A stretch of DNA of 28,691 bases, taken from the IMG/VR virus record IMGVR_UViG_3300025131_004669, positions 1 through 28,691 of that record. One strand, given 5' to 3'. The translations under genes and the position numbers were made by a program. The notes beneath the pieces were generated by a model. That model ran no database searches, was not told where the DNA came from, and saw only the letters and a program-made list of their open reading frames with translations. The stretch comes from a virus. Positions 7,040 through 15,052 of this stretch are shown here, in pieces. Each line of letters begins with the position of its first letter. The first letter of the stretch is position 1.

Positions 7040-7953
7040 TATTTTTCTCCTAATTTAATTAATAAATTTACTATCATTGCCATAAAGTTTATTTCTTTAT
7101 CGACTACTTGAACATCTTGATATTGTGCTTTAGCTATAATTAATATACATTCAGCAACTTTATTTCCTGCATAATCATCTACCTTATCATACAAAAGTTT
7201 ATACAATTCAGAATAATCGGAAACTGAATTATCTGCAATAAGTTGTCTAATTTCTGATAATTTAGCTCTTGTAGTTATTTTTTCTATTAATTGTATTTTA
7301 TAATCACTTTGAATTACTGAACCAGCATCTATTTTCAAAACTCCATCAACTACCTGTCTTTGAGCTGAATTAATAACTCTACGAATATCAGGATATCCAG
7401 CATCTGTAACTAATCTAATATCATCTAAATCATAAGTTGCACCTTCATCATCTAATATGTGAACTAAATGTCTAGCCACATCAACTCGTTTTGGTGGTAC
7501 GACTTTAAATGATTGACATCTTGATTGTATTGGGTCGATTATTCTTTCCACATAATTACAAGTGAGAATGAATCGACAATGTTTTGAAAATGTTTCCATA
7601 AGATTACGAAGAGCTGCTTGTGCATTCGGTGTAAGGAAATCAGCCTCATCTAAAATAACCACTTTTAAATCTCTAAAACCTACAGATGATGCAAAGTTTT
7701 TTATTTTAGTTCTTACATTCTCAACATTATTCTCGTCAGATGCATTTATATACAGATAATCACAATCTATATTTTTTGTAACAATTTTGGCCAAAGTTGT
7801 TTTACCAGTTCCGGCTTGACCATATAGCAACAAGTGTGGCACATCACCAGTTTCTAAATAGACCCTCACTTTATCTTTTAAATGTTCATTACCAATATAA
7901 GTTGATAAATCTTTTGGTCTATATTTCTCTACCCATAAACTATGTTCTGACAT
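7039..7953 (-). CDS. 44: Clamp-loader large subunit (gp44-like AAA+ ATPase)
   Basis: This is an RFC/gp44-type AAA+ ATPase of about 304 residues. It opens with SLWVEKYRPKDLSTYIG, followed by Walker A GQAGTGKTT, Walker B VVILDEAD, the sensor segment FILTCNY and the SRC arginine-finger motif (IQSRCQSF). With gp62 it opens the gp45 clamp and loads it for the gp43 polymerase. An ATG at 7965 would add four residues but sits only 3 bases after GGAGG. The ATG at 7953 overlaps the stop of the preceding small gene as TAATG and puts WVEKYRP near the N-terminus as in relatives, so it is preferred. It lies in order clamp, small gene, large subunit, two zinc proteins, small subunit. Confidence 0.93.
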   Translation of the reverse strand: MSEHSLWVEKYRPKDLSTYIGNEHLKDKVRVYLETGDVPHLLLYGQAGTGKTTLAKIVTKNIDCDYLYINASDENNVENVRTKIKNFASSVGFRDLKVVILDEADFLTPNAQAALRNLMETFSKHCRFILTCNYVERIIDPIQSRCQSFKVVPPKRVDVARHLVHILDDEGATYDLDDIRLVTDAGYPDIRRVINSAQRQVVDGVLKIDAGSVIQSDYKIQLIEKITTRAKLSEIRQLIADNSVSDYSELYKLLYDKVDDYAGNKVAECILIIAKAQYQDVQVVDKEINFMAMIVNLLIKLGEK

Positions 7954-8081
7954 TAATCCATCCACCTCCTATGTTTCCATAAGTGCCATAATCTATGTTT
8001 AACTACTTCCCACATAAGAACAAAAATATTATTTGAATAATATGTTCCAGCAGGCACTTTTAATTTATAATAAGTTTTCAT
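7953..8081 (-). CDS. Small basic Trp/Tyr-rich protein, 42 aa
   Basis: This is a complete short frame between the clamp and clamp-loader genes. The ATG at 8081 overlaps the clamp stop (TAATG) and its own TAA overlaps the gp44 ATG (TAATG), so it fills the gap exactly. The peptide starts MKTYYKLKVPAGTYYSNN, continues through a hydrophobic IFVLMWEVV stretch and ends in His/Arg/Lys/Trp-rich residues. It carries five tryptophans or more basic residues than expected for random AT-rich DNA. The gp44 GGAGG ribosome site lies within its last codons. No known domain is recognised. Precise double coupling supports a real gene, but conservation in relatives would be the proper test. Confidence 0.68.
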   Translation of the reverse strand: MKTYYKLKVPAGTYYSNNIFVLMWEVVKHRLWHLWKHRRWMD

Positions 8082-8803
8082 TAATCTACACTCTTAATTG
8101 CAACCATGTAATAAGTTGAATCATAGTCATCTACTTTAAAGTTTATAGTAGCCAAACCTTCATTTGAAACCTCTAAAGTAGCAGTTTCACACTCTTTATT
8201 AGCTATCAATATTTCTTTAAATAACTCAGCATTAAATGAAATAGGTTCTACTAAATCGCAAGACTCTGTATTCACAGGTATATTTACTCTATTAGTATTT
8301 GTTGATGAATAACCTATAATTACATTAACATTGTTATTTCTATCTTGTAATATAGTAAAACTATCTGTTTCTGATAACGCACTTTTACCCTTAACAAAAT
8401 TACTGATAAAATGAGAATCGATTTTTATCTTTGTACCGAAGTTAGGTATATGTTTCATTTTAGGAGCTTCAGGAATAACTGATAAATCTGATAAATTAAA
8501 ATCAACTGATACTGCTTCATTTTTTATTTTTAATGAAATAGCTCTATCACCCATTTTTAAAGTATCTAATGTAATTTTATCACCTAATACACCTAAAAGA
8601 CTTTTTAACTGTGCTGTATCATAAATACCTAATTCAGTTTCTTCAAAATCAAAATTATCTAAAGTCACTTTACCTAACAAACTTTTATCTTGAGTTATAA
8701 AAGATGTTGATAATTTTTTATCTTTTGATTTCCACTTGACTTGTTCTGCCTGTCCATTCAAATTATATTTCTGGACAAATCTATCTAACTTTACTTTTTG
8801 CAT
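8081..8803 (-). CDS. 45: DNA polymerase sliding clamp (gp45-like)
   Basis: A 240-residue protein with the length and pattern of T4-type sliding clamps (T4 gp45 is 228 residues). It has repeated beta-alpha-beta units, for example LSTSFITQDKSLLGKVTLD and NFDFEETELGIYD with AQLKSLLGVLG, a central IPEAPKMKHIPNF linker, and a late ISFNAELFKEIL helix. The C-terminus YYMVAIKSVD fits the terminal strand of the fold. The clamp forms a trimeric ring that tethers gp43 and, in T4, also activates late transcription. A strong AAGGAG site lies between it and the upstream polymerase gene. The location between polymerase and clamp loader is classic for T4-like phages. Confidence 0.9.
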   Translation of the reverse strand: MQKVKLDRFVQKYNLNGQAEQVKWKSKDKKLSTSFITQDKSLLGKVTLDNFDFEETELGIYDTAQLKSLLGVLGDKITLDTLKMGDRAISLKIKNEAVSVDFNLSDLSVIPEAPKMKHIPNFGTKIKIDSHFISNFVKGKSALSETDSFTILQDRNNNVNVIIGYSSTNTNRVNIPVNTESCDLVEPISFNAELFKEILIANKECETATLEVSNEGLATINFKVDDYDSTYYMVAIKSVD

Positions 8804-8818
8804 TTTTATCTCCTTGGT

Positions 8819-11320
8819 TTAAAAAAATTTCTCTAATGTTAATTCTTTATCTAATGGCATTTCCCATTTTAAAGCATCATAAAAAACTCTTACTTTTTTT
8901 TCTAAAGCACTCTTAAAAAGTTTTTCATAATTAATATTTTCTTTTATAAAATTTATTATTTCTGGTGGGTCTTCATAACCTTTAAATGCTATACTTTTTA
9001 CCCTCAGTGGATTTTCTTTTAGGTATACCCATTTAATTTTCTCACCACTCGAAATAGGACCGTACTGACCTGCTACCTTAAAATATTTTAACAAATCATT
9101 ATATATAAGAGCAGATTTTACATGTACTGGTGTACCTTTGAATACATTTGTAAATATACCACTTTTACCAAGATGTTTTGCTGTATATTTTTTTAGTTGT
9201 TTAACACCAGTAGGTAATGCTACATCAACTATGGGCATCTCTCTCATATCCTTTTTAAAATTTAATATATTTTCATCAATTACGGATTTATCTTTATTTG
9301 ATAATATATCTCTTAAAACACCTGTCATCAATTGTCGCATAGCAACTGGAAAATTACTTCTTACAATATCTAATCCCTTAACATCTAACTTGTCACATTC
9401 TACACCACCGTCATTGATAATCCATTGCCCATATCTCTTCTTGGTAACCCAAAAAGCAGCTTTAGCAATACATTCTTGTTTGATATCAAATCTATGACCA
9501 TTTTTTACATTCAATATTCTGTTAGCAAATACATCGTAAGATTTATTAATATAATCTTGTATTTCTTTTGCAACTAATAATATTTGTTCTGTCATAAATT
9601 TTTCATCACTTATATTTGCATCTGCAAATCTTTTTTTAACTAATGGTAGAGCAGGATAAAATACTGAATCTGTATCTGTGTAAATACAATAATCTTCTTT
9701 GTCACCAAGTTCTGCATTATAATAGTGATTTGTAATTTTCTCTGTAAATTTTATCAATTCTTGGCCAGTTAGTGTAGTAGCTTCTGCATTATCCACATCA
9801 TAGAATCTAAATATAGGAGAACCTAAAACACCATACATAGAATTTAAAAGAATTTTAGTTACTAACTGTCTTTTATGAAAGTATTGATATTTTTCTTGAT
9901 TATCCTCATTACCATACTTTTTCATTAACCTTTTAAATTCAAGTCTTTCATCAAACCATTTAGAAAGTATTGAAGGAATCAAACCTTTTTTGTCATTTCT
10001 GTATAACACTCCATTCGATGAAATTGATATTTTATTATTATCTAATATTTCTTTTAATTCAGTATTACTTAGCATATCCTTTTTATTTTTTCTATGAAAA
10101 GAATATGTTTTTTCTGTATTTTTTATAAATTCTTCAGCATTCCAACCATCTAATTTACCAATTTTCATCTCAGGTGAAATGTTCAAAGTCATAATCGTTG
10201 AAGGATACATTGAAGTTAAATCTAAATCATATACCCATTCATATCTACCAGCCTTAGGTTCTTTAACATATGCCCCACTAAATCGTTCATCATCAGTCCT
10301 TTCATATGACCTAACAGTTTTATTAGGAGCAACTACATTTATGTTCTTTAAATAAACTAATATTGCTCCCTCTAAATATCTACTTGAATGATATACTTGT
10401 TCATATCCTATTCTACCTTTATGTGCTATACTCCTTGCTAAATCAATAAACTTCAATTTATCATCAAGTTTTTTTACAATCTTAACATCATTTAAATTAT
10501 ATTCAACATACTTGTTAATATCATTCTCATATAAGTCTTGTAGAGTTCCGTCATACTCAATCTTACCAAGATTTACTTCATCTTTACCTATTACATCTAA
10601 TCTATATGATGATTTTTCTGAATAATTAAATAATCGATATAAACCTAAATAGTCAAGAGATGAAACACCAGCTATTTTAAATCTACTTTTTGATTCTATC
10701 CAACTAACTTGTCCTATAGGTGAAAGAGTGTTAGCAATTTCAGGCCCCATAATCCTACTTGTTCTATTATATAAATAAGGTATATCAAAAAAGTCTGTAT
10801 TCCAACCTGTAATGATTGTTGGATTGATTTCAAGATATTTTTGATAAAATCTTTGTAATAATTCTTCCTCAGTTTGGAATGATTCTACAACATCTGTATT
10901 TGGTACATTACCCAAAATAAAACAAGAGTATTTATCCATCACTCTGTCATACAAAGCAATAGCAGTTATCTTATTCTCAGCTATACTCACATCAGGGAAT
11001 CCTGCTGTAACTTCTACTTCAATATCAATTATCAATTCTCTATGACCAACTGATGGTTCTTCTGAATCTGGATATTGGTCTACTAATACTTTTGTATCAA
11101 TAGGAATATCTGATTCAAACATTATACCATCTTTTACATCTTCTTCTGTCCAGTAATTAACTTTTTTAAGTTTATCCCCATACAAAGAACGATAAGTACC
11201 AGTAGGTGTTTTCATGTATGCATATGATTTATAATCAAAAGTTTGATAACCAGATTTATCGTCCCATAGATGTACTATGAATTTATTATTTTTTCTCGAT
11301 ATGTGTATATTTTGATACAT
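8819..11320 (-). CDS. 43: Family B DNA polymerase (gp43-like)
   Basis: This 833-residue replicative polymerase has all the landmarks of family B. The proofreading exonuclease has Exo I LIIDIEVEV (about 94-102), Exo II GWNTDFFDIPYLYNR and Exo III YNLNDVKIVKKL. The polymerase domain has motif A DLTSMYPSTI, motif B KILLNSMYGVLGS and motif C YTDTDS, with the metal-binding aspartates in A and C intact. A KxY-like KKRYGQW segment follows. It is slightly shorter than T4 gp43 (898 residues). The ATG overlaps the dpdA stop as TAATG without a strong ribosome site, so it depends on coupling to the modification operon. Whether the polymerase tolerates 7-deazaguanine templates is relevant because DpdA acts after synthesis. 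Confidence 0.97.
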   Translation of the reverse strand: MYQNIHISRKNNKFIVHLWDDKSGYQTFDYKSYAYMKTPTGTYRSLYGDKLKKVNYWTEEDVKDGIMFESDIPIDTKVLVDQYPDSEEPSVGHRELIIDIEVEVTAGFPDVSIAENKITAIALYDRVMDKYSCFILGNVPNTDVVESFQTEEELLQRFYQKYLEINPTIITGWNTDFFDIPYLYNRTSRIMGPEIANTLSPIGQVSWIESKSRFKIAGVSSLDYLGLYRLFNYSEKSSYRLDVIGKDEVNLGKIEYDGTLQDLYENDINKYVEYNLNDVKIVKKLDDKLKFIDLARSIAHKGRIGYEQVYHSSRYLEGAILVYLKNINVVAPNKTVRSYERTDDERFSGAYVKEPKAGRYEWVYDLDLTSMYPSTIMTLNISPEMKIGKLDGWNAEEFIKNTEKTYSFHRKNKKDMLSNTELKEILDNNKISISSNGVLYRNDKKGLIPSILSKWFDERLEFKRLMKKYGNEDNQEKYQYFHKRQLVTKILLNSMYGVLGSPIFRFYDVDNAEATTLTGQELIKFTEKITNHYYNAELGDKEDYCIYTDTDSVFYPALPLVKKRFADANISDEKFMTEQILLVAKEIQDYINKSYDVFANRILNVKNGHRFDIKQECIAKAAFWVTKKRYGQWIINDGGVECDKLDVKGLDIVRSNFPVAMRQLMTGVLRDILSNKDKSVIDENILNFKKDMREMPIVDVALPTGVKQLKKYTAKHLGKSGIFTNVFKGTPVHVKSALIYNDLLKYFKVAGQYGPISSGEKIKWVYLKENPLRVKSIAFKGYEDPPEIINFIKENINYEKLFKSALEKKVRVFYDALKWEMPLDKELTLEKFF

Positions 11321-12525
11321 TAAATACTAAAAAATTTATCAGTATCACCTACAATAGAATCTTTTTTGGTGTTACTTAATTTTGAATAAAGGTGTTTATA
11401 TTTTTCAAAAACGGCAACTGGATTATCACTTTTTACCATTTCATCAATAGACTTTAGTACTTTATAAACATCTTTATCTACAATTTGTTCCAATATATAG
11501 TCGTGACCATTTATATAATAATCTATCTGTTTAATAGCATCTTTGAATAAGTAAAAATTATGCATCCTCATACCTATTGTACAGTCTGGATTCCAATTAA
11601 CTACATCACTCCAATCAACTGTTTTTGCTATCTCATCATCAAATTCTGTTAACCTAGGCCATTGTCTGTTAGTTAATTCATTAAATTCATTTATAATATC
11701 ACCTTGATGTTTTTCATTAGGAAAATTAACTGATTCAAATGTTCCTTTTTTGATACTGAAATTAGTATAAAATGTACCGAATACAACAGCTCTATCTGGT
11801 GAAGAACTGTCTGTAGTTATGATAGCTTTACTACCAACATCTTTCAGAGATTTTGATAACTGAGTTAACATAAGAAAGTCTCTTATCTTTGATGTACCTA
11901 AAATATGAATATATTTTACATTATCTTTTAAATGTTCTTTACCACTTAAAAGTGCCACAACACCAGACATGAATCTATATAAACTTCCTCCACAACCACC
12001 TATACCCCAACCATAAAAAGGATAATCTTTAACTTGATTATACCAGTGCATGTATGTATGTTCGTCATCACCTTGTATAACATTCATAAAATTTGTTTTA
12101 CCACTTTGATTGTCTGCAAAATATTTAAAGTTATCTTTACTAATGTTTAAACATTCTTCAAATTTACCTTGATACTTTAATCTAGGTGGAATATCTAGAT
12201 TCATAGCTATATCAGTATTTGTTTCTAACCAAGTAAATATTCTATCACGATGTTTTATATCCCATTTCATTGCACCAGATGCAATTTGATAACCTCCTGA
12301 ATCTCCCATAACTAGATTTTCATCAGTAAGACCTAATGCAGCTCTATATTCGTCTGTTTTGAAATGAGCACCGGCTGTTATTAAAACTTCTGGATGACGA
12401 TACTTTTCTTCCATCTCATTGGAATAAAATCTACAACTTCTCCCATTTCTAAATCTAAAATTCTTTTTTAATTTGTCTCCATATTCTCCAGCTGAGAATG
12501 AAGGGAAATATATAAATTTACTCAT
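11320..12525 (-). CDS. dpdA: DpdA-like DNA 7-deazaguanine transglycosylase
   Basis: This 401-residue protein has a TGT-type TIM-barrel pattern. VMGDSGGYQ (72-80) matches the DSGGFQ motif of tRNA-guanine transglycosylases, with D75 as the likely general acid. IHILGTSK (206-213) and TTDSSSPDRAV (237-247) match the later barrel motifs, with D239 the likely nucleophile. Phage DpdA enzymes exchange guanine in DNA for 7-deazaguanines such as preQ0. The CxCxxC zinc site of tRNA enzymes is not evident. Its genomic partners (folE, queE, queD just upstream) support a DNA role over a tRNA role. It overlaps the glycosyltransferase end by 8 bases and feeds into the polymerase gene by TAATG. Confidence 0.87.
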   Translation of the reverse strand: MSKFIYFPSFSAGEYGDKLKKNFRFRNGRSCRFYSNEMEEKYRHPEVLITAGAHFKTDEYRAALGLTDENLVMGDSGGYQIASGAMKWDIKHRDRIFTWLETNTDIAMNLDIPPRLKYQGKFEECLNISKDNFKYFADNQSGKTNFMNVIQGDDEHTYMHWYNQVKDYPFYGWGIGGCGGSLYRFMSGVVALLSGKEHLKDNVKYIHILGTSKIRDFLMLTQLSKSLKDVGSKAIITTDSSSPDRAVVFGTFYTNFSIKKGTFESVNFPNEKHQGDIINEFNELTNRQWPRLTEFDDEIAKTVDWSDVVNWNPDCTIGMRMHNFYLFKDAIKQIDYYINGHDYILEQIVDKDVYKVLKSIDEMVKSDNPVAVFEKYKHLYSKLSNTKKDSIVGDTDKFFSI

Positions 12526-13522
12526 TGAACCATTTCTCCATTATAAATTTGTTACCATTACCTAAAACTCCTAATTGACAACCTTCTTGTGTTGGAACCC
12601 ACCCCAAATAATCATCAAGAATAGATTCTACCATTTCAACACTTTCATCAAATGTATTATAAAGATATTCTTCACTATAAAATTCAGGATAAACTAATCT
12701 ATTAGGTAGCACAGGAGCACAACCTAAATAAACAGCTTCATTTATACCGAATCCAAAGTTTTCCTGAAGAGCATAGCTAACAACAACTTTAGCTCTCCTC
12801 AATAAATCATAATATTCATCTTTTGAAAAATTATGTTCTAATGTATTGATAAATTTAGCTTTACCTTCTAATCTATTAGATAATTGTTTAAATAACCAAG
12901 GCTGCTTTTCATCAACATTCCTACCACTAAATATCACAATGTCTTCTTTATCTTCAACACTACCTCTATATTTTTCTAATCCCTTTTCGTCTAAAGGTAA
13001 CCCTGTAACCATAAACTTGTTAGGGTCTACAAGTCTCTTTTTAACAATATCATCCTTAATAAATTCTGAAGCACAATAAATTCTGTCAGATACATCAAAA
13101 AGTATATCTTCAAAATTCTTGGCCCATCTCTCCATATCTCTTACAAAATCAGTATCAGTAAATGAACCAGCGTGAATAAAACCTCTTAACTTAACATCTT
13201 TCTTGGCAAAGTAATTCATATAAGCTACACTCTCAGGTAATCCGGGATGCCATATATCAGAACTCCAAATAATATCTCCTGAAGTAATCACATCTTCACG
13301 ATATAATCTAGCTAATTCTGCAATCTGTTCAGCCTTAAATCTAATTGTAAACTCTGCATCTAAGAAACTGCCAGCTTTCATTGTCTTAGGTGCAGGAATA
13401 TCAGGATATATTTTTATAAATTCTTTTCCTGAATTTTCTAAATACTCTGTAATATCTCTATCCATATGAACCGTATATCTTGATTCAATGTGTTCTAAAG
13501 GTAAATAAATTAGTTTACTCAT
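12518..13522 (-). CDS. GT-B glycosyltransferase inside the 7-deazaguanine operon
   Basis: The 334-residue product from the ATG at 13522 (GGAG nine bases upstream) opens MSKLIYLPLEHIESRYT. An upstream ATG at 13552 would add ten residues but lies inside the previous gene without a ribosome site. The C-terminal half has a GT-B donor domain: IVIFSGRNVDEKQPWLF with phosphate-binding Arg and Lys, then SYALQENFGFGINEAVYLG, which fits the EX7E nucleotide-sugar motif. SSDIWHPGLPES and FIHAGSFTD mark the acceptor half. The gene is embedded between the conserved 115-residue gene and dpdA. An inference is that it glycosylates a 7-deazaguanine base or DNA, by analogy with T4 beta- and alpha-glucosyltransferases and with mannosyl- and galactosyl-queuosine in tRNA. 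The substrate is not provable here. Confidence 0.82.
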   Translation of the reverse strand: MSKLIYLPLEHIESRYTVHMDRDITEYLENSGKEFIKIYPDIPAPKTMKAGSFLDAEFTIRFKAEQIAELARLYREDVITSGDIIWSSDIWHPGLPESVAYMNYFAKKDVKLRGFIHAGSFTDTDFVRDMERWAKNFEDILFDVSDRIYCASEFIKDDIVKKRLVDPNKFMVTGLPLDEKGLEKYRGSVEDKEDIVIFSGRNVDEKQPWLFKQLSNRLEGKAKFINTLEHNFSKDEYYDLLRRAKVVVSYALQENFGFGINEAVYLGCAPVLPNRLVYPEFYSEEYLYNTFDESVEMVESILDDYLGWVPTQEGCQLGVLGNGNKFIMEKWFNE

Positions 13523-13862
13523 ATATTTCTGCTCCATTTTCATTATCTTCAAATACTGAACAATACTCTAAATCAAATTCTTCATATAATTCACGAGATA
13601 TCATTTCACAACTCTTTGAACCAAATAATAAACATCTCGTTATGCTATCATAATATTTATTTTCAAGATATTCTGTTATATCTCTTTTAAACATTATAAA
13701 TTCTACATCTCTGTCATCGTGATTAACTCTTTTTTTACAAGTTATATGAAATATATGTCTATGTACATCAGCTAAGAATCCTACTTCAGGAAAAACTTTT
13801 CCCGCATTTGGCCAATAATGTAACCCCTCAACTTGTAATTTTACTATAACATTTGTGTTCAT
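13515..13862 (-). CDS. Conserved 115-aa protein of the 7-deazaguanine operon
   Basis: The protein reads VKLQVEGLHYWPNAGK, then VGFLADVHRHIFHITC, then VNHDDRDVEFIMFKRDITEYL, with a C-terminal SCEMISRELYEEF and EDNENGAEIY. The His cluster followed by an acid-rich strand and a helix recalls the T-fold of PTPS/QueD (compare HGHTY and IDFKEIK in the true QueD of this window), but no zinc triad is complete and this is weak inference. From memory, similar short proteins are frequent in T4-like marine phages without assigned function. The ATG overlaps the folE stop as ATGA, and its end overlaps the glycosyltransferase start by 8 bases, so it belongs to this operon. Confidence 0.72.
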   Translation of the reverse strand: MNTNVIVKLQVEGLHYWPNAGKVFPEVGFLADVHRHIFHITCKKRVNHDDRDVEFIMFKRDITEYLENKYYDSITRCLLFGSKSCEMISRELYEEFDLEYCSVFEDNENGAEIYE

Positions 13863-14491
13863 TTTAAATCTCCAATAAAACTATAAAACTCTCCTCTTGA
13901 TTTACTGCCATCTCTCATAAACTCTCCACTCAATTTACTCGTTTTCATTGTAGCATCGTGTTTGACACCACGAACACAAGCACACATATGATTGGCTGAA
14001 ATCATTACAGCCACTCCCATATTACCTTCACACACTCTATCAATATGATTATGAATTTGCATTGTTAAATTTTCCTGAACTTGAGGTCTACGAGAATAGA
14101 ACTCAACAATTCTATTTAATTTACTCAATCCAATAATCTTACCTTCTTTACTTGGAATGTAAGCTGTATGAGCTGTACCGATAAAAGGTAAATGATGATG
14201 AGAACAAAATGAATTTACTTTTATATTTCCTTGAAATACCATTCCATCATACCCATCAATATTATCAAACGCTGTAATTTTAGGTCCTTCTGAATAACAA
14301 CCTTCAGCTAAATCTGCTACAAAGGCTTTAGCAACTCTATTAGGAGTATCTGAACTATTAGGGTCATTTCTCCAATCTATGTTAAGAGCATCCATATACT
14401 TACCATAATGTTTAGCAGCTTCTTTAATCATTTGTTGTTTTTCTTCGTCTGATAAAGGTTTGTTACCATTTGCATATTTTAATTTACTCAT
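13859..14491 (-). CDS. folE: GTP cyclohydrolase I (FolE)
   Basis: A 210-residue type I GTP cyclohydrolase, close to the usual length. It converts GTP to dihydroneopterin triphosphate, the first step of both folate and 7-deazaguanine synthesis. The zinc site is visible as C96, H99 (SFCSHHHLPFIG) and C170 (ANHMCACVRG). The conserved DTPNRVAKAF (48-57), GLSKLNRIVEFYSRRPQVQE (121-140) and RGVKHDATMKTSKL segments are all present. A clear AAGGAG site precedes the ATG. It is followed by the 115-residue gene with an ATGA overlap. With queE and queD upstream and dpdA downstream, a role in DNA base modification is far more likely than folate supply. Confidence 0.96.
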   Translation of the reverse strand: MSKLKYANGNKPLSDEEKQQMIKEAAKHYGKYMDALNIDWRNDPNSSDTPNRVAKAFVADLAEGCYSEGPKITAFDNIDGYDGMVFQGNIKVNSFCSHHHLPFIGTAHTAYIPSKEGKIIGLSKLNRIVEFYSRRPQVQENLTMQIHNHIDRVCEGNMGVAVMISANHMCACVRGVKHDATMKTSKLSGEFMRDGSKSRGEFYSFIGDLK

Positions 14492-15052
14492 TTACACTCC
14501 TTGTATATCAATTTTTCTAATTAAGTGTTTAAATCTGTCATCATTCATTCTTATGGGAATCATTCTTGCATAATCTGAATTAAAACCCGCTATATAAGAT
14601 TCTTTTTGTAACCAACTATTAGGTCTGTCCCATTCTCTATATATAAAACTTCTCATTTCATCTAAATCATAATAAACATAATTCATTGTACCTTTTTGAA
14701 AATGATAAATTCTATTAGCTCTCGAATCTTGTATCCAACCTTTTTCTAAGTTTCTGTTATGTTTATCAAATTCTTCTTTACACCACTTTTCATACTCGAT
14801 ATTAAAAATGTAACCTCTATAGAAATCATTATCTTGATAAAATAAATTTGTCTTTACATCACAAGTAATTTCTGAAGACCAATCTTTCATTTTAAAACCA
14901 AAATCAATCCCCTTAGCCTGTACATCTTTCCACATATCATAATTTGTATAATCAACTACTTCATCAAAATGTTTATTTGCCATTATTCTAAATGCATCTT
15001 CACCTTCTCTACCTTTTCTTAATTGTGTTTCAAATAATTCTTGTGTTGTCAT
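14492..15052 (-). CDS. PD-(D/E)XK-like putative nuclease in the 7-deazaguanine operon
   Basis: A 186-residue protein from the ATG at 15052 (GGAG just upstream; TGATG overlap with queE). Its N-terminal half has a restriction-endonuclease-like pattern: KGREGEDAFRIMA with E18, then KGIDFGF with D50, then ITCDVKT with D65 and K67. The D50 to D65 spacing and the D-x-K pair match PD-(D/E)XK metal sites. The C-terminal half is aromatic-rich with no recognised domain. Situated between queE and folE, it may be a nuclease that spares modified phage DNA and attacks unmodified host DNA, or a repair/packaging nuclease. Fold confidence is moderate; the role is inference. Confidence 0.68.
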   Translation of the reverse strand: MTTQELFETQLRKGREGEDAFRIMANKHFDEVVDYTNYDMWKDVQAKGIDFGFKMKDWSSEITCDVKTNLFYQDNDFYRGYIFNIEYEKWCKEEFDKHNRNLEKGWIQDSRANRIYHFQKGTMNYVYYDLDEMRSFIYREWDRPNSWLQKESYIAGFNSDYARMIPIRMNDDRFKHLIRKIDIQGV

